Assembly: GCA_964292325.1 (NCBI GenBank) | Contig: CAXYVG010000017.1 | Location: 1 to 51,066 of the forward strand | Source: CTSoil-075 sp964292325 | Lineage (GTDB): Bacteria; Bacillota; Negativicutes; DSM-13327 | Length of the DNA stretch: 51,066 nucleotides | Reading direction: 5' to 3' | In this document: positions 37,730-46,237 of the stretch, piece by piece | Position numbering within the stretch: the stretch's first letter is position 1 | Layout of the letters: every line of letters starts with the position of its first letter | Notes under the pieces: model-generated | What the model was told of the DNA's origin: nothing | Databases searched by the model: none | Seen by the model: only the letters and a program-made list of their open reading frames with translations | Made by a program: the position numbers and the translations under genes

Positions 37730-39229
37730 ATGGTAATTGCAAGAGAAACAATCGATGGTTTGATTGTAACAATTCAAAATTTGTATTTAGCTGATGATAT
37801 TCCGTGGATGATTGGATATTCAGGTGGAAAGGATAGTACAGCTGCGGTTCAGTTAGTATGGATGGCAATTGAGAAATTGCCTGAAGAAGATCGTAAGAAA
37901 CCAATTCATATCATGAATACTGATACATTAGTAGAGTCACCTGTAGTTTCAAAGTGGGTTGAGAAGTCGCTTGAGTCAATGGGGAAAATAGCAGATGAGA
38001 AGAACCTTCCTTTTATTCCAGAGCGATTAATTCCAGATTACAACAATACATTTTGGGTAAATTTAATTGGTAGAGGATATCCTTTCCCGAGAATGAAATA
38101 CCGTTGGTGTACAGACAGGTTAAAAATTCAGCCAGTTAATAATTTTATTAAAAATAAAATTGTCAAACATGGAGAAGTCATTTTAGTACTTGGAACCAGA
38201 AAGCCAGAGAGTACTAGAAGAAATAGAACTATGACTAATTTAGAAAAGAAGAGAGTTAGGGAACTTCTTAGCCCTAATCCAACATTAGCAAATGAGCTGG
38301 TATTTTCTCCTATGGAAGATTGGGCTGATGATGATGTATGGGCATTTTTGATGCAATATAAAAATCCATGGGGCTATTCCAATATGGATTTACTGACAAT
38401 GTATCGTGGTGCTACTGCAGATAATGAATGTCCGCTTATGGTTGATAAGTCAGCTCCTTCTTGTGGAAAAAGCCGGTTCGGTTGTTGGGTTTGTACTATG
38501 GTTGAAAAAGATAAGTCAATGGAAGCTATGATTGCTAACGATCAAGAAAAAGAATGGATGAGTGTCCTTCTTGAATTTAGAAATGAATTTGGAAATGAAG
38601 AAGGAGATCGTGATCGAAGAAGCTTTAGAAGAATGAAAGGTAATCTCCAGGGTAACTATGGTAAACTTTTTCATGGACCATATAAGAAGCAAGTGCGAGA
38701 GCAGTGGCTTGAAAGATTACTGTCTATTCAGAAAGAAGTAAATGAGAATGGCCCAGAAGAATTTAGTGACCTTGAGTTGATTAGATTACCTGAACTTCAA
38801 GCAATTAGGCGTATCTGGGTAAGAGACAAGCATGAGTTTGATGATTCATTACCTAGAATCTATGAGAAGGTTCTTGGAAGACCATTTGAAGACCCTGAGT
38901 GGATTCCTAATGAGAATTTTGAGAATGATGAGTGGGAAATTCTAAAAAAGGTATGTTCAGAAATGTATCCGGATGAAGAACTTGTATTCGAAATGATGTA
39001 TACATTGATTGATATAGAGAATAAGGCATCTGGAGGTAATCAGAGAAAAGGTATCCTAGAGGATATTAATGGTGCTATTAGTAAGACATTTTATAAAAAC
39101 GAAGAGGATGCAACTCAATTTTACTCTGAAATGATGACTCGAAAAAAGGAGAATGGTGGAAAATATAATAAGAAGTTTTTAGACTACCAGCCTCTAGAGT
39201 CAGAATTTGAAGATGATGAGGAAGAATAA
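37730..39229 (+). CDS. dndC: DNA phosphorothioation protein DndC (PP-loop ATPase)
   Basis: 499 residues of the PAPS-reductase-like ATP pyrophosphatase family. The PP-loop GYSGGKDST is at 29-37. Other motifs are HIMNTDTLVESP, MKYRWCTDRLKIQP and VLGTRKPESTRR. The cysteines (WCTDR, NECPLM, SCGKSRFGCWVC) fit the Fe-S cluster known in DndC. DndC activates the DNA phosphate and takes part in sulfur insertion. It starts 18 bp after dndB and ends 3 bp before dndD. The C-terminal 100 residues are acidic and vary among homologues. Confidence 0.94.
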   Translation: MVIARETIDGLIVTIQNLYLADDIPWMIGYSGGKDSTAAVQLVWMAIEKLPEEDRKKPIHIMNTDTLVESPVVSKWVEKSLESMGKIADEKNLPFIPERLIPDYNNTFWVNLIGRGYPFPRMKYRWCTDRLKIQPVNNFIKNKIVKHGEVILVLGTRKPESTRRNRTMTNLEKKRVRELLSPNPTLANELVFSPMEDWADDDVWAFLMQYKNPWGYSNMDLLTMYRGATADNECPLMVDKSAPSCGKSRFGCWVCTMVEKDKSMEAMIANDQEKEWMSVLLEFRNEFGNEEGDRDRRSFRRMKGNLQGNYGKLFHGPYKKQVREQWLERLLSIQKEVNENGPEEFSDLELIRLPELQAIRRIWVRDKHEFDDSLPRIYEKVLGRPFEDPEWIPNENFENDEWEILKKVCSEMYPDEELVFEMMYTLIDIENKASGGNQRKGILEDINGAISKTFYKNEEDATQFYSEMMTRKKENGGKYNKKFLDYQPLESEFEDDEEE

Positions 39230-39232
39230 CAG

Positions 39233-41185
39233 ATGATAATAAAAAAATTAACATTACGTAATGTTGGGGTATATGCCGGGGAAAATATGTTTAAGTTTGA
39301 AGGAGAAAAGCCAATAGTATTAATAGGCGGAATGAATGGTAGAGGAAAAACCACGTTTCTAGAAGCTGTACTTTTAGCATTATATGGTTCAAATTCAATT
39401 GCTTATTCTGAAAGCAATCAAAAATCATATACCCAGTATTTGAGATCTTTTGTTAATAGATCAGAAAAGGATAAGACATGTAGTGTTGAACTGGAATTTG
39501 AGATTAACAATGGAGTAATAGAAAACTATATTGTTAAAAGAGAATGGGATGCGATAACCAAGCGTACCGAGGAACAGATAAGTGTTTATAAAGATGGTGC
39601 ATATAATGAATTTTTAACAAATAATTGGCCTATGTTTGTTGAAAATATTCTGCCAAGTGCATTATCAAGTTTCTTTTTCTTTGATGGAGAAAAGATAGCA
39701 GCGTTGGCAGTCGATAGTACTAATGTTCAGCTGAAGAACTCTATACGCTCTATGCTAGGTATTTCTATTCTTGACATCTTGGGAAACGATATTATGCGTA
39801 ATCTCAAGAAAACAAAGAAAATAGGTAATGAAAATAAAACTGCTGAAGGATTACAGGCGTTAAGAGAAGAAAAGGAAAAAGCTATTGAAACTTTAGTAGA
39901 GATTGATACTCAGATAGAAGAATTACGCCGCAAAATAGTGAAAGATAATTGCAATTTAGAAGCTTTACATCAATTGTATACCGTTAAAGGTGGAGATGCA
40001 GTAGAGAAGAAGCAAGAAATTATTCAAAAGAGAGCTGCGCTAATGTCAGATTTATCAAATGAAGAGAACAGCTTATATGAATTATCTGCTTCAGAATTAC
40101 CGTTAGTTTTGGTAAAGAATTTAATTTGTGATATTAAACTCCAAGCTGCTGATGAACATACCGACATGATTATGAGACAAGCAGTTTCGCAATTAGATGA
40201 GTTATTCGAAGCATTTTCTGCTGAATACAAGGGTGACCCTAAGGCAGGATTTGAGTTTGTAAGTTTTGTAAAAGAGCAGGCAAATAGCGAGCAAGTAAAA
40301 ACTATTTATGAGTTCTCAGATCAAGCTTTATTACAAACTAATAATTTAGTAGAAGGTACTTTGAAAAATGTTGCGGATGAAGGTAAGGAATTATTATCCT
40401 CAAAAAAGAAACTTGCAAAACAAATCAGTGAATTAGATAATTATCTTACTCTGGATATAAATGATAAGGAATTACAAACTATTTATAAGCAGATAAAAGA
40501 TGCAGAGCAGACTATAATTGATAACCAGATAAAGATGTCAGGACTGGATCAACAAAGAAGCGCTGCTAATTCAAAGGTAATGACAACAACATCCGAGTTT
40601 AGTAAGTATGTTGAATTATACTTGTCTACGGCAGAATTAAGAGATAGTACGGACCGTACTATTAAGTATTCAAATATGACTTTAAATATTATCGAGAAAT
40701 ACATGGTTGAGCTTCAAAAACGTAAAACGGGTGTTTTAGCTACAACAATTACTAGTTGTTATAAGAAGCTTGCTAATAAGAAGAACTTCATTAAGAAAAT
40801 TGTGATGGATCCAGAAACTCTTGATTTGCAGTATCTGTCTGAGGATAGAAAAGAAGTACCCAAAGAGTCATTATCTGCTGGAGAGAAACAGTTAATGGTT
40901 ATTTCTATACTTTGGGCATTAGCAATTTGTTCAAAAAAGAAATTGCCAGTTATTATTGATACACCATTATCAAGGCTGGATTCACTTCATAGAACATCGC
41001 TTATAAAAACATATTTTCCTAATGCTGGAGAGCAGACAATTATTTTATCAACTGACTCCGAGATTGATGCCAGTTATTACCGATTAATGAAAGAAAATAT
41101 TGGTAATGAGTTCACATTAAATTATGACGAAGAAACAAAAAGTACATCAATTCAAAGAGGCTATTTGATTGGAGCAGAAACATGA
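39233..41185 (+). CDS. dndD: DNA sulfur modification ATPase DndD (SbcC/Rad50-like)
   Basis: 650 residues. Walker A GGMNGRGKT sits at 32-40, after the typical start MIIKKLTLRNVGVYAGENMF. Coiled coils fill about 190-260 and 370-500. The signature SAGEKQLMVISILWAL is near 549 and Walker B VIIDTPLSRLDS near 572. DndD binds and nicks or unwinds DNA so sulfur can be placed, in complex with DndC and DndE. All ABC-type motifs are intact. It overlaps dndE by 4 bp (ATGA). Confidence 0.94.
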   Translation: MIIKKLTLRNVGVYAGENMFKFEGEKPIVLIGGMNGRGKTTFLEAVLLALYGSNSIAYSESNQKSYTQYLRSFVNRSEKDKTCSVELEFEINNGVIENYIVKREWDAITKRTEEQISVYKDGAYNEFLTNNWPMFVENILPSALSSFFFFDGEKIAALAVDSTNVQLKNSIRSMLGISILDILGNDIMRNLKKTKKIGNENKTAEGLQALREEKEKAIETLVEIDTQIEELRRKIVKDNCNLEALHQLYTVKGGDAVEKKQEIIQKRAALMSDLSNEENSLYELSASELPLVLVKNLICDIKLQAADEHTDMIMRQAVSQLDELFEAFSAEYKGDPKAGFEFVSFVKEQANSEQVKTIYEFSDQALLQTNNLVEGTLKNVADEGKELLSSKKKLAKQISELDNYLTLDINDKELQTIYKQIKDAEQTIIDNQIKMSGLDQQRSAANSKVMTTTSEFSKYVELYLSTAELRDSTDRTIKYSNMTLNIIEKYMVELQKRKTGVLATTITSCYKKLANKKNFIKKIVMDPETLDLQYLSEDRKEVPKESLSAGEKQLMVISILWALAICSKKKLPVIIDTPLSRLDSLHRTSLIKTYFPNAGEQTIILSTDSEIDASYYRLMKENIGNEFTLNYDEETKSTSIQRGYLIGAET

Positions 41186-41568
41186 TAATAAAACAGGTAC
41201 GTTTTTCACAGCGGGCAAAGGATCAATTATCAAGATTAAAAGGAAAAACAGGAATAAAGAATTGGAATGTTTTATGCAGATGGGCATTATGCTATTCATT
41301 GAGTGAAAAAACTATTCCTACAGATATTCCAATTGTTGCAGATAGTAATTTGGAAATGTCATGGTTTACTTTTGGTGGTGATTATTATGAGATATATGAA
41401 GCTTTGGTAAAAGCATGGTGTATTCAAATGAATTTATCAACAAATGATGAAAATGTAGCCAAGTATTTTAGATTAAATCTTGAACGTGGAATATCATATT
41501 TATGTGGAACAGGATTTATAAAAAGTTTGGATGATTTGGTGAATTTGGCGGTGAAGGAAAGAAAATGA
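41182..41568 (+). CDS. dndE: DNA sulfur modification protein DndE
   Basis: 128 residues with the clear DndE start: VRFSQRAKDQLSRLKGKTGI, then NWNVLCRWALCYSLSE. The later GISYLCGTG is also conserved. DndE is a small protein that binds nicked DNA and is part of the modification complex. It is joined to dndD and to the desulfurase gene by ATGA overlaps. Length is normal for the family (about 110-130). Confidence 0.93.
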   Translation: MIIKQVRFSQRAKDQLSRLKGKTGIKNWNVLCRWALCYSLSEKTIPTDIPIVADSNLEMSWFTFGGDYYEIYEALVKAWCIQMNLSTNDENVAKYFRLNLERGISYLCGTGFIKSLDDLVNLAVKERK

Positions 41569-42716
41569 GCGTGTATTTAGACTATAATGCATCAGCACCG
41601 ATTGATAGTCGTGTGTTGGATGTTATGGTGAAAGTTTATAAGGAAGATATAGGAAACGCAGATAGTCGAACCCATGAATATGGGGAACAGGCAAGAACTG
41701 TTGTTGAAACTGCTCGCAGGCAAGTCGCATCATTATTAGGTATAGGTTCCTCGGAAGTGTTTTTTACAAGTGGAGCAACTGAAAGCAATAACATAGCTAT
41801 TCGCGGGCTTGAGGAGTATGCCAATGCTGTAAATAAAAAACATATTGTCACAACATCTATTGAACATAAGGCCGTTTTAGAAACAGCAAAAGCTATGAAA
41901 CAAAAAGGGTTTGAAGTAGATATTGTAAATCCTGATGTGTATGGTCAAGTAAATGTGAAAGAGCTTTTATGTAGAGTGAGACCAGATACTCTTCTTGTTA
42001 GTGTTATGCATGTGAATAATGAAACCGGCATTATTCAGCCAGTGTATGAGTTAGGAAATGAATTAGAGAAACAAAATATTCTTTTTCATATTGATGCAAC
42101 TCAAAGTTGTGGCAAATTAGTTGATGAATTGAGAAATTTAAAATATAATATGCTTTCTTTTAGTGCTCATAAGTTGAGAGGACCTCAAGGGGTTGGTGTT
42201 TTAGTTTTACGGAAGAAAGCATATAGATTACCGCCTGTAAAAGCAATAATGCAAGGTGGTCAGCAAGAACATGGAATCAGGCCAGGTACAATTCCGGTAG
42301 CTTTAGTGGCTGGAATGGGGAAAGCGTGTGAGATTGCGGAAGCAGAATACAAAGAAAACGAGGCAAAATTAAAAGAACTAAAATCTATATTACTGTCATT
42401 ACTAGAGAAGTCTAAACTTAATTACTTAGTTAATGGAGATCAGAATTACTGCCTAAATAGCACGATAAATATATATATTGAAGGGGTTGCTTCAGAAGCA
42501 CTAATGCTTGCAACAAAACAATATTGTGGTGTATCAAATGGCTCTGCTTGTACAACGAAAAATTATTCTCCTAGTTATGTGCTCACAGCAATGGGCCTTC
42601 CTACTGAGAGAATTGGAAGTTCAATCAGAATCAGTTGGGGGCCAGGCATAGACAAAAAAGAGTTGGAAGATGAGTTTGCAAAATTACTTGACGTTGCGAA
42701 AGAAATGGTAATTTGA
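41565..42716 (+). CDS. dndA: Cysteine desulfurase (DndA-type, NifS/IscS family)
   Basis: 383 residues of the PLP-dependent NifS family. It has YLDYNASAP at the start, TSGATESNN, IEHKAVL, HVNNETG, FHIDATQS and PLP lysine K203 in SFSAHKLRGPQG. The mobile-loop cysteine C329 in SNGSACTTKN carries the persulfide. It supplies sulfur to DndC. In many systems dndA is divergent or replaced by a housekeeping IscS; here it closes the dndBCDE operon in the same direction by an ATGA overlap, which argues for a dedicated DndA. Confidence 0.93.
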   Translation: MSVYLDYNASAPIDSRVLDVMVKVYKEDIGNADSRTHEYGEQARTVVETARRQVASLLGIGSSEVFFTSGATESNNIAIRGLEEYANAVNKKHIVTTSIEHKAVLETAKAMKQKGFEVDIVNPDVYGQVNVKELLCRVRPDTLLVSVMHVNNETGIIQPVYELGNELEKQNILFHIDATQSCGKLVDELRNLKYNMLSFSAHKLRGPQGVGVLVLRKKAYRLPPVKAIMQGGQQEHGIRPGTIPVALVAGMGKACEIAEAEYKENEAKLKELKSILLSLLEKSKLNYLVNGDQNYCLNSTINIYIEGVASEALMLATKQYCGVSNGSACTTKNYSPSYVLTAMGLPTERIGSSIRISWGPGIDKKELEDEFAKLLDVAKEMVI

Positions 42717-42752
42717 GGGCACAAAAACGGAGATATGATTGAGGAGAGCAGT

Positions 42753-42833
42753 ATGAATGATTTAAATTTAGTAGAATTTTTTATAAAAGAGATCAAGGCA
42801 AAGATCTATAATAGTCAGTATGAAGCATTATGA
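42753..42833 (+). pseudogene. N-terminal remnant of a DUF1016/YhcG-type gene
   Basis: A good SD (GAGGAG, 42741-42746) precedes ATG 42753. The 26 codons read MNDLNLVEFFIKEIKAKIYN then SQYEAL before a TGA. IKxKIYxSQYEAL is the usual DUF1016 N-terminal start, which continues KAVNKELI in intact members. Nothing recognisable follows, so the gene is truncated. The rest of the gap to 42970 shows only a weak 4-bp hairpin (42942-42958) and no gene. Confidence 0.6.
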
Positions 42834-42970
42834 ATACTATTTGTAGATTTCGTTTTGATTCGAAATATTCAAACTTTTGAAAATTGAATAAGTGAACAGT
42901 GAGAACAAGAACATTATCATTATTCCATAATTAGAGATTTTGCCAGAATTATAATGGCTTTTTAAGGTTA

Positions 42971-43014
42971 AAAAAATAGGGCTATCTCAAAATTTTTTAT
43001 TTTGAAACAGCCCC
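42971..43014 (-). terminator. Terminator of the small minus-strand gene
   Basis: Arms 42979-42993 and 42999-43013 (GGGCTATCTCAAAAT / ATTTTGAAACAGCCC) pair along 15 bp with two weak positions. Read on the minus strand, the hairpin runs into TATTTTTTT. The arm sequence also resembles IS1182-type ends, so the hairpin may derive from a transposon. Confidence 0.7.
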
Positions 43015-43064
43015 GTGGATTATTATTTAGCTCTTCGTAATGTTGCATCATGTGAATTTACTTT

Positions 43065-43277
43065 TCATGATATTTTCTCAAGTTTTGATTCAATGCGAAG
43101 AAGCGATTGTGATATTCTTTTATTTTGATCTAATGAAACTTCCCTAGCATCATAAAGTCGTTCTCGTTTATATTCATAATCATTTTCTATTCTCGCCAGA
43201 GATTGGCTAATGTCGTCTATATCTGTCTTAGTTACCATATTCTCAATGATAAATTTTTGAAATTCTTCATTTGTCAT
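43065..43277 (-). CDS. Small coiled-coil protein of unknown function
   Basis: 70 residues, strongly charged, with heptad-like helices (DIDDISQSLARIENDYEYKR, ISQSLLRIESKLEKI). A GGGAG SD lies at proper spacing upstream of the ATG and a terminator follows, so it is very probably a real gene. Similar short proteins starting MTNEEFQ occur in Negativicutes and clostridia, often near phage or mobile DNA (from memory). No function is assigned. It lies opposite in direction to its neighbours, just outside the Dnd operon. Confidence 0.7.
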   Translation of the reverse strand: MTNEEFQKFIIENMVTKTDIDDISQSLARIENDYEYKRERLYDAREVSLDQNKRISQSLLRIESKLEKIS

Positions 43278-43450
43278 TGTAATAATCTCCCTTATAGTAA
43301 AGTTAAGACTTGACGCTTATTGTATCATTTTGCTAATTGATATACAATGTAAGGCGTAATGGAAATAGTAAACAGAGTGCTTAAAAATTTTTACGTCCAA
43401 ATGAAAAAATTGCGTTACTAAAATCAAATTCTATCGTTTATATAAGTAGA

Positions 43451-43464
43451 TTCGCGAAAGCGAA
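43451..43464 (+). promoter_or_regulatory. Short hairpin in the serpin leader
   Basis: TTCGC-GAAA-GCGAA, a stable GNRA-type tetraloop hairpin ending 4 bp before the serpin SD (GAGGAGG). It could shield the 5' end or affect translation. The evidence is structural only. Confidence 0.35.
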
Positions 43465-43484
43465 ATTTGAGGAGGTACACCATA

Positions 43485-44720
43485 ATGGGACGAAAGATGA
43501 CAGCAAAATTAATGATTGGGGCATTGCTCTTTGGGCAAGTGATCACGGCAGGTTTATTCGATGCAACCGCTGTAGCAATGGAAAAGGAAAAGTCAAACTT
43601 ACAGGCAGTTGTGACTGGTAACTCTGAGTTTGCAATGGACTTATATAAGACAATCAACATAGCGGATGACAAGAAAAATGTTTTTTTCTCGCCGTTTAGT
43701 ATTTCGACGGCACTGTCCATGACATATGCTGGTGCGAGGGGGAATACGGAGAAGCAGATGGCCGATACGATGCATTTTTCGTTGGGACAAAGTGAGCTGC
43801 ACCCGGCATTTCGTGAGCTCGCATCTACATTACAGGCCGAGCATAAAGGTTATCGTCTGGAAATCGCCAATGCTCTATGGGGGCAACAGGGATATGAGTT
43901 TCAGCCGGATTTTATGGCGTTGATTCAAAAAGAGTATAACGGTGGTTTCCATACAGTCGATTTTAGTAATCAGACGGAAGAAAGCCGTGGGATCATTAAC
44001 AGCTGGGTTGGACAGAAAACAAATGATAAAATTAAGGATTTGTTGGCAAAAGGTTCATTAACAAGCCTTACTCGCCTCGTATTGACGAATGCGATTTATT
44101 TCAAGGGGGACTGGGAACACAAGTTCAAATCGGAAGAGACCAAGTTGTCGCCATTTCATATTCAATCGGATGAAATTGTGAATGTGCCGATGATGCACCA
44201 AAGCGGAAACTTTCGTTATGCTCAAATAGATGGGGTGAAGGTATTAGAATTACCTTATGTGGGCGGAGATTTGTCGATGGTTGCGGTGTTACCTAAGGAG
44301 ACGGTAGCAGAGTTTGATCAGGGGCTTGATGCAAGCCGTCTCAATGATTGGCTGGCAAAAACAACGGAGCAGGATGTGAACGTCTTCTTGCCAAAATTCA
44401 AATTTGAAGATAAGTATGAACTGAATGATATATTGCCAGGAATGGGCATGACGGATGCATTTGACTTGCCACCAGCAGATTTTTCAGGTATCTCGGGGAA
44501 AAAGGATCTTTATATCACCAAGGTGATTCACAAAGCTGTTATCGAAGTGAACGAGGAAGGTAGTGAGGCAACTGCTGCAACTGCGGTGGTTATAGGGTTA
44601 AAATCAGTTCTTTTCAAGCCGGAATTTAAGGCGGATCGCCCTTTCCTATTTTTTATCCGGCATAATCCAACCGGTTCGATTTTATTTCTTGGCCGGGTTA
44701 TGAATCCTGAATGCAAATGA
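43485..44720 (+). CDS. Secreted serpin (serine protease inhibitor)
   Basis: About 411 residues. A signal peptide (basic MGRKMTAK, hydrophobic 9-24) probably ends after A31 (DATAVA). The serpin fold is clear: FFSPFSISTALSMTYAGARGNT, LTNAIYFKGDWEHKF, MMHQSGNFRY, DRPFLFFIRHNPTGSILFLGRVMNPE. The hinge EEGSEATAATA is that of an inhibitory serpin. Counting 17 residues from its first Glu puts P1-P1' at K373-S374, predicting trypsin-like targets (inference). ATG 43485 is chosen over TTG 43467, because GAGGAGG lies between them. It stands alone, with its own terminator. A relic of a second serpin gene lies 6 kb downstream. Confidence 0.93.
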   Translation: MGRKMTAKLMIGALLFGQVITAGLFDATAVAMEKEKSNLQAVVTGNSEFAMDLYKTINIADDKKNVFFSPFSISTALSMTYAGARGNTEKQMADTMHFSLGQSELHPAFRELASTLQAEHKGYRLEIANALWGQQGYEFQPDFMALIQKEYNGGFHTVDFSNQTEESRGIINSWVGQKTNDKIKDLLAKGSLTSLTRLVLTNAIYFKGDWEHKFKSEETKLSPFHIQSDEIVNVPMMHQSGNFRYAQIDGVKVLELPYVGGDLSMVAVLPKETVAEFDQGLDASRLNDWLAKTTEQDVNVFLPKFKFEDKYELNDILPGMGMTDAFDLPPADFSGISGKKDLYITKVIHKAVIEVNEEGSEATAATAVVIGLKSVLFKPEFKADRPFLFFIRHNPTGSILFLGRVMNPECK

Positions 44721-44790
44721 CAATTAAATAGTAGCAAACCAAAACAATAAATGAGAGTTGTTTTGCCTTATAGGCTTGTCTACAGTCTGA

Positions 44791-44823
44791 CCTGCATCAG
44801 AGATGATGCAGGTTTCGTTTTTT
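44791..44823 (+). terminator. Rho-independent terminator of the serpin gene
   Basis: Perfect 8-bp stem CCTGCATC / GATGCAGG with a 6-nt loop, then TTTCGTTTTTTG. Confidence 0.88.
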
Positions 44824-44941
44824 GTAGGGCAATGAGGGAAGAATATGTTTTTTTGTGGAAGGTGTAAGAAGGTTTTTGTTGAAATTAACTGAATAAATAA
44901 AAAATAGGATAAAATTTACTTATAGACTGGAGTGATTATCT

Positions 44942-46087
44942 ATGGAAGAAAGATGTACGATCCTAATAGTTGATGATATGTCTGAAAATCTATATGTACT
45001 AGTTCAACTTCTTAAAGACGAGTACGTGGTCAAAGCCGTTCGGAATGGTAAAGAAGCGCTGCAGATTGCAGCAGAAAAACCGCCTGACTTAATGCTGCTT
45101 GATATTCTTATGCCTGAAATGGATGGTTTTACAGTTTGTGAAAAGCTGAAAGAAAATGCAGCAACAAGTAAATTCCCAGTTCTGTTTATCAGTGCATTAT
45201 CAGACCATTTAGACATTGTCAAAGCGTTTGAAGTTGGTGGTGTTGATTACATTATCAAACCGTTTCAGGAATGTGAAGTTCGAGCGCGAGTGAAAGCCCA
45301 TCTTGACCTTTATCTTGCCAAAAAGGAATTGCAGACTCTACTTTCTAAGACATTGACCGGTAGTATTAAGATGTTGATCGACTTACTGACAGTAACACAA
45401 CCGGCCGTTATGGCACAAACCAAAAGGTTCAGCCGGTATGCTTCTAAAATTGCCAAGAAGATGGAACTTTCGACTCAGGAAGCGTGGATGATTGAATTAG
45501 CGGTGTTATTATCTTCTGTCGGTTATTTGGGGATTCCTCAAGATATTCTGAAAAAAAGTCATAGCAAGCAGACACTAAGTAATATTGAATCTAAAAAACT
45601 GCGAGAATATGCTGCTATTGGTGCCGATATGATTTCCAAAATACCTCGCTTAGAGCGTATATCCATGATGATTCGTAACCAAATCACACCGTTAGATGAG
45701 CTTGTTGCTGATGAAAATGATATTGTGTATTTAGGCAGTGTGATACTGAATATGCTATTGACCTTTGATAAGTTGGTTGATTCTGGTACAGAGCCTTTAA
45801 AAGCTGTCAATATTCTTAGGGAAGTGGCATATCCGCCGCGACTTTTAGACATATTTAAATCCATCATTTATACGGATTCTTTATGTAAGCTTCAGCGTAT
45901 TCCTTTCGAATTATTAGAACCTGGCATGATACTTGATGAAGATATAATAGGGTGGGATGGGAATCTTTTAATCAGTAAAGGTAGCGAATTATCGGATAAT
46001 CTTATCCGGTTGCTGCAAAATCTTTATCAGAGGGGCGACTGTTCAATCCAAGATGTTCGCATAAAAATGCCATCTATTGATCGTTAG
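44942..46087 (+). CDS. Response regulator with degenerate HD-GYP domain
   Basis: 381 residues. The receiver (1-125) has D11/D12, D54 in LMLLDILMPEMDG and K in IIKPF. The rest aligns in layout with HD-GYP c-di-GMP phosphodiesterases, but the active site is gone. LSSVGYLGIPQDIL stands where LHDIGKIGIP is expected, IRNQITP replaces the HHE segment and no GYP is seen. It is therefore probably a binding or scaffold output, not an enzyme. A C-terminal part (about 325-375, LEPGMILDEDIIGWDGNLLISKG) resembles the small domain seen in some HD-GYP regulators. The start has a TGGAGTG SD. It is 150 bp upstream of a large hybrid kinase that is its likely partner. Confidence 0.85.
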   Translation: MEERCTILIVDDMSENLYVLVQLLKDEYVVKAVRNGKEALQIAAEKPPDLMLLDILMPEMDGFTVCEKLKENAATSKFPVLFISALSDHLDIVKAFEVGGVDYIIKPFQECEVRARVKAHLDLYLAKKELQTLLSKTLTGSIKMLIDLLTVTQPAVMAQTKRFSRYASKIAKKMELSTQEAWMIELAVLLSSVGYLGIPQDILKKSHSKQTLSNIESKKLREYAAIGADMISKIPRLERISMMIRNQITPLDELVADENDIVYLGSVILNMLLTFDKLVDSGTEPLKAVNILREVAYPPRLLDIFKSIIYTDSLCKLQRIPFELLEPGMILDEDIIGWDGNLLISKGSELSDNLIRLLQNLYQRGDCSIQDVRIKMPSIDR

Positions 46088-46237
46088 TTGTAATGTTGAG
46101 GCAAGAGATGAATGGAATCATCAATACTTTGAGTCCTTTCTACAAGGTTCTTGCATTTAAAAACGGAATTTCGGATACAGTGCTTCTTAAGCCAGGTAAA
46201 CTTACCGTAGCAGGGATGAAAAAGAAAGGAGAATGTC

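Noticed and set aside
42971..43014. Hairpin as a miniature IS1182-type element
   Set aside because: Only one short hairpin with no flanking target duplication; the minus-strand T-run makes a terminator the simpler call.
46088..46237. Possible small ORF between the HD-GYP-like regulator and the hybrid kinase
   Set aside because: From ATG 46107 the frame stops after about 17 codons and no SD of quality is present.
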